From Rouxiella chamberiensis (GTDB lineage: Bacteria > Pseudomonadota > Gammaproteobacteria > Enterobacterales > Enterobacteriaceae): 64,000 nucleotides of DNA. Made by a program: the position numbers and the translations under genes. The stretch's first letter is position 1; each line of letters starts with the position of its first letter. The notes under the pieces were generated by a model. The model was given only the letters and a program-made list of their open reading frames with translations. It was not told the DNA's origin and searched no databases. Positions 57,183-64,000 of this stretch are shown piece by piece. The stretch covers positions 620,001-684,000 of the forward strand of contig NZ_CP114058.1 in NCBI RefSeq assembly GCF_026967475.1. Reading direction: 5' to 3'.

Positions 57183-58837
57183 TCAATCGTAATTTTCGCC
57201 ATACAGGCCAATGAGTCGACGAACCACGCCATTGGTCCAGCCAAATCCGTCCTGAAGCGGGTATTCACCCCCGCCGCCCTCTTTGGCATCATCGCCTGAG
57301 ATGTGGTATTTCTCGATAAGTTTATGGTGTTCCTGATAAAAACTGTTTACCGTTCTTAACCAGTTACGGGCAATTTCATCGCCAAGTGCATCATTGCCAT
57401 ACATTTTGAAGCCCTGAATACCCATCCATTGCAGCGGTGCCCAACCGTTGGGTTTGTCCCACTGTTCGCCGGTTTCATATTCGGTGGCCATGATGCCGCC
57501 TTTGGTCAGCAGGCGTTCGCGCACGACTTCCGCCAGACGATCGGCCTGTTTGTGCGTGGCGAGACCCACATACAGCGGCACGACGCAGGCTGCCGAGAAC
57601 AGCGCCATCTCTTGACGGTGCCAGTCGTAATCACGAAAACAGCCTTGCTCGTCGTCCCACATATAGCGGTTGACGGCATCGCGACGAGCTTCCGCCTTCT
57701 GGCGATACAGGTTTTCAGAATCTTTATCGCCTTCCAGCGTCGAAATATTGGCTATCGCATTTTCCAGCTTGTAGAGAAATGCATTGAGATCGATAGGCAG
57801 ATACTGCGTGGTGCGGATGCTTGCCAGGCGATCTTTGTCGCGCAGCCAGCGCGACGAGTAGTCCCAACCCGAAGCCGCACCGGCGCGCAGGTCACGATAG
57901 ACCTCATTGGCAGGTCGGCTCGAATGTTTCGCCGTTTCAATATCTTCACGCCATGATTCGTCGCGCGGCGTGTCCCTGTCGTCCCAATAGCGGTTAAGCA
58001 GTTCGCCGTCCGGCATTCTGACCACATGACGATAGGCCTGATTCGGCGCCAGTGACTCCGCACCGTCCATCCAGAATTCGTGCTCTTTCTTTAGATGTTC
58101 CAGATAACGACGAGCACCACGAACACCGTCTTCCTCAAAGAGTTCCACCATCAGGGCAAAGACGGGCGGCTGGGAACGGCTGAGATAATAGGTGCGGTTG
58201 CCGTTGGGAATATGTCCATAGATTTCAATCAGCCAGGCAAAGTTGTCCGCCATGGTTTTCAGTAAATCATGGCGTCCACTTTCGGCAAGGCCGAGCATGG
58301 AAAAATAGGAATCCCAGTAATAGGTTTCGCTAAAGCGCCCGCCAGGGACAATATAAGCCTGCGGCAAAGTCAGCAGGGATGACCACGGAATATGGTGCTC
58401 TGGTTCGCGCGTCAGGATAGGCCAGAGATTGTCGATGTGCTCTTTGAGCGAATCTTGAGGATTGGGAACATAGTCGCTGCCGTAGTGTTTCGGCATCCAG
58501 AAATGTTTGTCCACAAACCGCTTCAGGTCGAATTTCGGATGCTTTTTCACTTTCCGATAGCGGATTAGAATATCGAGCGGATCCATTTTCGGAGCGCAGT
58601 CTGGAAATGTTTTGCTGTCATCAAAAATATGCGAAGACTGAACACTTTCAAAGAGTTCAAGATAACGGTCTGCTGGCGTCAGGGCATCGGAAGGGGTAAC
58701 CCCTCGATCATTTCCGGTTCCGGCTCGGCATCCATCATTCTTTCCAAAATCAACTCGAGCGGCTCAAGTTCAAATTGGTTATTGTTATCGTTTTCTAATT
58801 CCACTGGTTCCATAATCTGTAAATTAGAGTTGTGCAT
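57183..58837 (-). CDS. treF: Cytoplasmic trehalase TreF, one frameshift
   Basis: About 551 residues after repair, against 549 in E. coli. Glycoside hydrolase family 37: signature [14 protein letters not shown] and [13 protein letters not shown], and [20 protein letters not shown]. The true start is ATG 58837 ([19 protein letters not shown]), giving the acidic leader characteristic of TreF. The frame breaks opposite the G-run 58693-58696; one base added gives [24 protein letters not shown]. Without repair the first 83 codons are lost. The enzyme splits cytosolic trehalose into glucose. It lies downstream of otsBA on the same strand. Confidence 0.93.
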
Positions 58838-59071
58838 AAGCTACAAACCTCTTCATTGCGTCATAAAAAAACGGGATCTTTCCCGAGCTGCTCTCCTTTA
58901 AGTGTAGACTTTTGCTCCATCATCAACAGCAAGAGTGTGTTTTTCGTCACATTCCTAGTCGTGAACGAAAAACGCAAAAACTTATAACTATTTGTGATGT
59001 AGGTGAAAAGTCACGAAATATGAGTTGGGCGCTACGGCGAAAATACGCGGATTCGTTTGCAACTATATATG

Positions 59072-59094
59072 AACAGCCCCGATTTCGGGGCTGT
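59072..59094 (-). terminator. Hairpin between otsA and treF
   Basis: Nine-bp stem ACAGCCCCG / CGGGGCTGT with loop ATTT, 23 bp past the otsA stop. The T-run is poor on either strand, so read-through into treF is possible. Confidence 0.55.
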
Positions 59095-59116
59095 TATAAA
59101 GGGGAAAACGCAAATA

Positions 59117-60541
59117 TCAGGAAGTGGCGACTTCGGCGGGGGTATCCTGTCCGTTTCCATGTAACGGAATATGCTGTAAATCTTCGGTGAAGCGGCGACT
59201 CCAGTGCGCGATGTCATTCTTGCGCAGTAACGCCATCATTTCGTCATAGCGGGCTTTGCGTTCTTCCAGCGGCATGGTCAGCGCCTGATTCAGCGCGGCG
59301 GCCACTTCGTCACGGTCGTAAGGATTGACAATCAGCGCGGCGGTCAACTCGTTGGCGGCACCTGCAAAGCGGGAGAGCACCAGCACGCCCGGGTCATCGG
59401 GGTTCTGCGCCGCCACATACTCTTTGGCAACCAGATTCATGCCGTCGCGAAGTGGCGTTACCAGCCCCACATCGGTCAAGCGGAAGAGCTTCATCAGCAG
59501 ACGGCGGTCAAAGTGCTGATTAAGATAAAACAGCGGCGTACCGTTCAGGGTGCCGTATTTGCCGTTTATGCGGCCCACTTCCATTTCAAGCTGGTGGCGG
59601 AGATCCTGATAGGCAAGCACTTCTCCGCGCGAGGTTGGGGCAATCTGCGAATAGCGCACGTTCCCGCGATGCTGCGGAAAGTTTTCAAGCAATGCTTCGA
59701 AAGCCAGAAAACGCTCCGGCAAACCTTTGGTGTAATCCAGACGTTCGCAGGAGATAATATTCTGCGCGTCACCCAGCTCTTTTTTCATTGCTGCCATCTT
59801 CGGCGGCAACGGACCTTCCGCCATCTCCTTGATGCTGTCCGGCGCGATGCCGATAGGATACACCTCGGTTCTGAACGTGTTTCCATAAGCGCGGTGATGC
59901 TTCTCGCCGAGCTCTTCATACTCGTTCTGCTGGACAAGGTTTTCGACAAAGGCGTTGCGGTCGGCTTCGGTCTGGAACCCCAGCAGATCGTATTCGGCCA
60001 TCATTTTCAGCAATTCCTGATGCGTTGGCAGCGCATTAAAGACTTCCGGGGTCGGGAAGGGGATATGCAGGAAGAAACCAATTCGGTTAGTGACGCCGAT
60101 TTTACGCAAGGCCGCGGCGAAAGGCAGCAGGTGATAGTCGTGGATCCACAACACGTCATCCGGTTTGATCAGACTTTGCAGTTTTTTCGCCAGCATGTCA
60201 TTGACCTGACAATAGACGTCCCAGGCTTCGCGCTGAAATTGCACTAAATCGATGCGGTAATGGAAGGCGGGCCAAAGAACGGCATTCGAGAACTGGCAGT
60301 AATAAAGATCGTAATCATTTTGATTCAAGGGAAGCGAGGCGTAGGTAATACCATCATTTTCCAGCAAATTCAGATCATCATCTTCTTCACCGGAAATCTC
60401 GCTAATTTCTCCGTTCCAGCCAAACCACAGCCCGCCGGTAGTTTTCAATGCGTCCAATACGCCAACGGCCAGACCGCCAGCGGATGATTTCGACCCATCA
60501 GGAATAGCGACACGGTTAGATACGACAACCAGACGACTCAT
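59117..60541 (-). CDS. otsA: Trehalose-6-phosphate synthase OtsA
   Basis: 474 residues. Glycosyltransferase family 20: [15 protein letters not shown] with the UDP-glucose-loop, [43 protein letters not shown] and [22 protein letters not shown], all as in E. coli OtsA. It joins UDP-glucose and glucose-6-phosphate. Its ATG overlaps the otsB stop by 4 bp (ATGA), so the two are translationally coupled. Confidence 0.96.
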   Translation of the reverse strand: MSRLVVVSNRVAIPDGSKSSAGGLAVGVLDALKTTGGLWFGWNGEISEISGEEDDDLNLLENDGITYASLPLNQNDYDLYYCQFSNAVLWPAFHYRIDLVQFQREAWDVYCQVNDMLAKKLQSLIKPDDVLWIHDYHLLPFAAALRKIGVTNRIGFFLHIPFPTPEVFNALPTHQELLKMMAEYDLLGFQTEADRNAFVENLVQQNEYEELGEKHHRAYGNTFRTEVYPIGIAPDSIKEMAEGPLPPKMAAMKKELGDAQNIISCERLDYTKGLPERFLAFEALLENFPQHRGNVRYSQIAPTSRGEVLAYQDLRHQLEMEVGRINGKYGTLNGTPLFYLNQHFDRRLLMKLFRLTDVGLVTPLRDGMNLVAKEYVAAQNPDDPGVLVLSRFAGAANELTAALIVNPYDRDEVAAALNQALTMPLEERKARYDEMMALLRKNDIAHWSRRFTEDLQHIPLHGNGQDTPAEVATS

Positions 60542-61338
60542 AACGTAAACTCCTTACCTATTTTATCTTGTTGTAATTGTAATAAAAGTTGCGCAATCCA
60601 GTCGTAGACGTCTGTGACCTCGGCAAGCCGGAAGGCGGCATTCGTCGAACCTTCTCCTACCTTGACCGAAATACCTTGCAGCGCATTGACTGTCTGAAAT
60701 CCTTTTTCATCTGTCAGATCGTCACCGACAAAAACGGGAATACGCCCGTGAAAAGGCGCATGTTGCATAAAGGTTTTGATGGCTGCGCCCTTGTCCGTGC
60801 CGTGCGGTTTGATTTCGACCACACATTTGCCGGGCTGCAACGTCAGGGCGGCGAACTGCGCGACGGCTGATTCCGCCAGTGCCAGCACGTTTTTCTCGAA
60901 CTGCGGAGCCTGGCGATAATGAAGTGCGAAGGCCATGCCTTTGGCTTCAAGAAGGGTGCCCGGCAGCGCTTTCATGCCGTCTTCAAGCATTTGACGCAAC
61001 GGTTCGGCAACGTCGGCAGGTAATTCGACGCGGTGCAGATTATTGGCCGCATCGCGTAGTTCGGCACCATGCACACCGGCGAGAGGCAGGACAAGCGGCG
61101 CGGCCAGCGTGTCCAGTTGCGAAATAGGGCGACCCGAAACCAGCGCAAGCGCGCCTTCACAATGGTCGGCGAGTTTTTGCAGGTTATGACGTGCATCGAG
61201 AGGGATTGTGACGGCATCCGGCTCAGGCTGGATTGCGGCGAGCGTTCCATCAACATCGAAGAAGAAGGCATATTTGCTGCTGTCTACGGCGAGAAGGGGC
61301 GGCGCATCGTGGTTAACATCCGTTAAAGCGGTGGTCAA
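60538..61338 (-). CDS. otsB: Trehalose-6-phosphate phosphatase OtsB
   Basis: 266 residues, the same length as E. coli OtsB. HAD phosphatase: nucleophile Asp in FFFDVDGTLA, VSGRPISQLD, the acid/metal motif VGDDLTDEKG near residue 210. The start is TTG at 61338: AGGAGG stands seven bases before it and the alignment begins TTALTD; longer versions would add 70 residues without similarity. First gene of the otsBA operon, which in E. coli is stress-induced through RpoS. Confidence 0.94.
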   Translation of the reverse strand: MTTALTDVNHDAPPLLAVDSSKYAFFFDVDGTLAAIQPEPDAVTIPLDARHNLQKLADHCEGALALVSGRPISQLDTLAAPLVLPLAGVHGAELRDAANNLHRVELPADVAEPLRQMLEDGMKALPGTLLEAKGMAFALHYRQAPQFEKNVLALAESAVAQFAALTLQPGKCVVEIKPHGTDKGAAIKTFMQHAPFHGRIPVFVGDDLTDEKGFQTVNALQGISVKVGEGSTNAAFRLAEVTDVYDWIAQLLLQLQQDKIGKEFTL

Positions 61339-61996
61339 AATAGTTCCTCCTGTTGGTACTGACCTTATTGTCTCGGGGAACTGGAAATCTTTGCTACCGA
61401 GTGCAGAACATCGTAAACCGCGAGGGCGAACTGCATGACAATGCGTCAGTACGGGTATTAATTTGCCAGCTAAACTCTCATTTTGTGAGAGAAATAACGC
61501 TAATATTTGTATAAATATTTGACACTTTTTATTAAGTGTAGACGTTTGCACGCATTTTTACCAAGTTGCCATGCCGGTTTCGAGGGCAGAATAGTCTCAA
61601 ATGCATATTGGCTAAAATGGTAGATTAGACTGTCACCAGTAGGATTTTGGGTATTAATGTGAGGCAATAACTCAAATACCCAAATGCAGGCGTGATATTT
61701 ACGAATAAAGGCAGAAGGTTGTCTACAGATAATCCCTAAGCCTAGCTTCAAGCCTGAAAAACAATAAGAATCGCTGCTGAGAATATCGTTGCAATTACGC
61801 TGTATTAAATAGGCGAATGCTTTATTTGAACATGCCGAAAACTAACGCATAGAGTTCAAGAAATAAGCTGGGTATTATTTGTGCATTGAGTGAACGTTAA
61901 TTCCTATATGCGCTACTCGTTGGAGCTGACAATTCCAGGTGAAAGGTAAACACAACTCGAGTGCGCCAAAATTTGGTGGAAAAGACCAGAAAGACT
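61339..61996. other. AT-rich stretch between otsB and the island edge
   Basis: About 660 bp containing the otsBA promoter and then sequence without a convincing gene. An 83-codon open frame (61500-61751, minus) lacks a ribosome site and any family resemblance. GC drops from 61440 onwards. Confidence 0.5.
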
Positions 61997-62031
61997 AAAA
62001 AGCAAAAAGCAAAAAGCAAAAAGCAAAAAGC
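61997..62031. repeat. Five tandem copies of AAAAAGC
   Basis: Perfect 7-bp unit repeated five times, running into the tRNA-Asn terminator hairpin. On the minus strand they are TTTTTGC-like tracts and make the T-run after that hairpin. Such short tandem repeats can arise by slipped-strand mispairing or by repeated recombination at the site. Confidence 0.95.
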
Positions 62032-62057
62032 CCGCTCAAGTTTCCTTGAGCGGGCTT
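62028..62057 (-). terminator. Terminator of the (displaced) tRNA-Asn locus
   Basis: Thirteen-bp stem AAGCCCGCTCAAG / CTTGAGCGGGCTT with a 4-base loop; on the minus strand it ends in TTTTTGC repeats. Its place just after a tRNA 3' end on the minus strand is that of the usual asn-tRNA terminator. Confidence 0.85.
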
Positions 62058-62064
62058 CTCTAAT

Positions 62065-62081
62065 TTGGCTCCTCTGACTGG
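62065..62081 (-). other. Attachment site: 3' end of tRNA-Asn
   Basis: The minus strand reads CCAGTCAGAGGAGCCAA, the final 16 bases of tRNA-Asn plus one. From memory this 17-mer equals the direct repeat at which the Yersinia high-pathogenicity island and related elements integrate in asn tRNA genes. The tRNA body is absent here: the bases beyond 62081 do not continue the tRNA. So this is the distal att site left by an integrated element, not the tRNA gene itself. Confidence 0.85.
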
Positions 62082-62253
62082 GATCGCCTTTGCCAGTAAC
62101 TGGCTAATAAGTAAGCTAAACCTGAATGCACTTTCTGTCAAGACCACCAGAATGACCACCAAGCGGTGATTTACGTAAATCTGCTTTGAGTTTTCATCTA
62201 CATATTGACCCTGACCCCGTATTTGATCCATTCATAATCAGGAATAACCGGCT

Positions 62254-63372
62254 TCATTTTGGCTGCATATTCTGGCAACCGGCAGAATTTTCGGCAAATT
62301 TGGAGGGCGTCATCCAGCCCAGTGCAGAATTGGGACGACTCTGGTTATAGTGTATGCGCCAGGCCTCGATTTTGCACCGTGCATCCTCCAGAGACATGAA
62401 CCAGTTCTCGTTCAGGTATTCCTGCCGCAACCTGCCGTTGAAGGACTTGACTGTAGCGTTGTCCGTAGGTGTTCCCGGGCGTGAGAAGTCGATCCTTATC
62501 CCTCTTTCATACACCCACCTGTCCAGCATTTTTCCTGCAAATTAAAAACCATTATCGGTTTTCAGCAACTGAGGTAAAGGACGCCTGAGCGCTATGCTGT
62601 TCAGCATTTCTGCCACTTCTGTTGAACGCAGATTCTGCCACACGCAGATCCCTAGGCAATCGCGGGTGTAAAGGTCGATAACCGTCAGCAGGCGCATTCG
62701 TCGCCCGTCAAACAGCGCGTCCGAGACAAAATCCATGCCCCAGACCTGATTGGGATTCAGCCTCTGAGGCTGCGGCTGCGGCTGCGGCTGCCAGCGCTGC
62801 GCGGATTTATTGCGCCGTGGACGTTTGAGACGCAGTGACAGCCCCTGTTCGCTGTAAAGCCGGTAGATCCGTTTGTAGTTATCGCGCCAGCCTTCCCGCC
62901 TGAGCATCACGTGTACCCGGCGATATCCGTAGTGAATTCGCGTTTCAGTGATCTCACGGATACGCAGGCGCAGTGCGCTGTCATCGGCAATAACAGAACC
63001 GATACCTGAACGAGCTGCGGCTGAGCCGTGGCGCAAAACAGATTTGTCTTTCGCTGGCACCGTATCGGGCCTGTAAATCCCTGACCCATTCGCGCAGGCG
63101 TGCCAGCGTCAGCCCTTTTGCCAACACGTCCTGCAACATAGCCTTGTCAAGGCTGAGGTCGGCAACCAGCCTCTTCAGCCACAGATTTTCTTCTTCCAAT
63201 TGCCACATATGTTTGAGTTCAGAAGGAGAAATTCCGCCGTATTTCTTACGCTACGTGTAAAACGTGGCATCGGACATACACTGCTTGCGGCAGACGTTAG
63301 GTACGGACGTCCCCAGCTCAGACTGCTTCAGGGCAAATACATTCTGCTCTTCAGTGAATCCTGACTTTTTCA
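62254..63372 (-). pseudogene. IS3-family transposase OrfA-OrfB, inactivated
   Basis: OrfA from ATG 63372 reads MKKSGFTEEQNVFALKQSEL... DATFYT, then TAG where the family has Trp, then RKKYGGISPSELKHMWQLEEENLWLKRLVADLSLDKAMLQDVL. OrfB has IHYGYRRVHVMLRREGWRDNYKRIYRLY, the first catalytic Asp in VWGMDFVSDALFDGRR and the second in LKTDNG; then a TAA near 62542 where Pro-Glu is expected, and downstream DNATVKSFNGRLRQEYLNENWF, in which the third catalytic Glu (VESFNG) has become Lys. Three separate substitutions show real decay. Confidence 0.85.
62768..62791. repeat. Four tandem copies of GGCTGC in the transposase gene
   Basis: In the OrfB frame (minus strand) this encodes a Pro-Gln repeat in the linker before the integrase core. 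A simple-sequence expansion. Confidence 0.9.
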
Positions 63373-63547
63373 TCGGCACCACCTCCGTTCATGGGAGTAA
63401 ATATCATGCTGCAATTCTTTAACTGAATGGAGCAGGATTTTGGGGAGGGTCAGTCAAAAGTGCTATTTTGACAAGTTAAAGTTTAGTAGAGTTAACTAAT
63501 TCATTTATATAGAATGGTAAGTATTTCCCCCGAGAGGTTATGCGATT

Positions 63548-64000
63548 ATGAGCGCAATCACATTACGTAAAGCGTTGGGTGTACTTGCGAAGTCATCTTC
63601 GTTTTCCGTCACCACCGTAACACATCGCCAGAAGGATGAGTTAGATCAGTTAAAGGAACAACTCTTCGTTAAACAAGAGATTGAAACTGAATTACAACGT
63701 TATTTGGATGTGACCAAACCCGGTGAGATCATTTTTTTGTGTGGTAGTAGCGGGGATGGAAAGTCCGAGATTTTAACCCGTTGCCAGTCAGATCCGCGTT
63801 ATCAACGGCGATTTAGTTTCCACTTGGATGCCACGCATAGCTTTGCCCCTCGACAATCAGCTATTGATGCCTTGAATGATTTATTTGCAAATCATCATCA
63901 GCAGTCATCTCCGCTGCTCATTGGCATCAACACCGGAATGCTCGCCAATTTTGCCAGAGAAGGCGCTAAATGCCACCAGGCGATCCGGTCTGCAATCGAT
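63548..64000 (+). CDS. dptF: DptF-like Dnd restriction ATPase, 5' part
   Basis: From ATG 63548 the frame stays open to the window end (151 codons). The start LRKALGVLAKSSSFSVTTVTHRQKDELDQLKEQLF is followed by the P-loop GEIIFLCGSSGDGKSEILTR, then FSFHLDATHSFAPRQSAIDALNDLF and LLIGINTGMLANFAREG, which I recognise as the N-terminal pattern of DptF/DndF. DptF, DptG and DptH together cut DNA that lacks phosphorothioate marks added by DndA-E (DptB-E). The rest of the operon lies beyond the window. A GAGAGGTT stretch precedes the start. Confidence 0.78.
   Translation, partial: MSAITLRKALGVLAKSSSFSVTTVTHRQKDELDQLKEQLFVKQEIETELQRYLDVTKPGEIIFLCGSSGDGKSEILTRCQSDPRYQRRFSFHLDATHSFAPRQSAIDALNDLFANHHQQSSPLLIGINTGMLANFAREGAKCHQAIRSAID

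Larger units (their letters stand above)
62204..63459 (-). mobile_element. Decayed IS3-family element, IS407-like group
   Basis: A roughly 1.25-kb element whose two transposase frames fill most of it. Approximate ends: both flanks read TGACC..., with TGACTGACCCTCCCC inward at the right end (minus strand) and TGACCCTGACCCCG at the left; these look like degenerate terminal inverted repeats, so the exact borders are uncertain. No target duplication identified. It lies between the att site and dptF. Confidence 0.7.

Noticed and set aside
61500..61751. 83-codon open frame on the minus strand upstream of otsB
   Set aside because: No ribosome site, no similarity, and it lies in an AT-rich stretch where chance frames are common.
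62082..62203. Possible complete tRNA-Asn beside the att site
   Set aside because: Only the last 16 bases match; no anticodon arm or acceptor partner is present in the adjacent sequence.
62768..62791. GGCTGC repeat as a phase-variation switch
   Set aside because: A 6-bp unit keeps the reading frame, and the gene is already inactive through stop codons, so it cannot work as an on/off switch.

Overview
The window reads as chromosomal DNA of an enterobacterium. Many genes match Escherichia coli counterparts closely at the protein level (katG, yeeA, tmaR, pxpABC, nlpC, yghX, fepA, yncE, lldR, lldD, bisC, entD, treF, otsA, otsB), but their order does not follow E. coli. The mix (intimin-like inverse autotransporter, several solute ABC systems, asn-tRNA island edge) suggests Yersiniaceae or a close relative; the genus is an inference I cannot settle from the sequence.

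Layout. 1-6000: 3' part of katG, a TetR/SDR pair, a decayed TetR gene, then a NemR-like regulator with three near-identical 15-bp operators controlling a DJ-1/PfpI protein and a periplasmic alpha/beta hydrolase. 6288-9984: MerR regulator, a small secreted protein, yeeA and tmaR. 10062-19640: a catabolic block with 5-oxoprolinase genes pxpBC and pxpA, two D-2-hydroxyacid dehydrogenases, a DUF1989 protein, a complete polar amino-acid-type ABC transporter, an arginase-family ureohydrolase and a GntR regulator. 20069-30385: inverse autotransporter, a ferric-type ABC transporter, a TonB-dependent receptor, an RpiR regulator and small proteins. 31499-39390: AraC/GyrI regulator, lactonase-type propeller, nlpC, yghX, fepA and Fur-controlled yncE. 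39770-49372: a MetQ/MetN/MetI-type transporter, an FAD oxidoreductase, lldRD, bisC, entD. 49426-57054: an orphan carbohydrate locus (PfkB kinase, RpiR regulator, TIM-barrel isomerase, MFS transporter), an M20 dipeptidase and small enzymes. 57183-61338: trehalose genes treF and otsBA.

At 62028-62081 a displaced tRNA-Asn 3' end followed by its terminator marks the edge of a genomic island occupying the right end of the window. The island part visible here carries a decayed IS3-family element and the first 151 codons of a gene I recognise as dptF, the start of the restriction half of a Dnd (phosphorothioate) defence system, which runs off the window.

Data quality. About 20 single-base indels interrupt otherwise intact genes (katG, DJ-1, pxpB, pxpC, the autotransporter, an ABC permease, DUF2171, nlpC, fepA, metQ, metN, an FAD oxidoreductase, bisC, rpiR, an M20 peptidase, a glutamylcyclotransferase, treF). 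Most are one base lost from a run of 4-6 identical bases, and four are an extra C directly after GAAC. I interpret these as sequencing errors rather than real pseudogenes, and give repaired gene boundaries. The transposase and the TetR remnant at 3257-3580 carry substitutions to stop codons and do look truly decayed.
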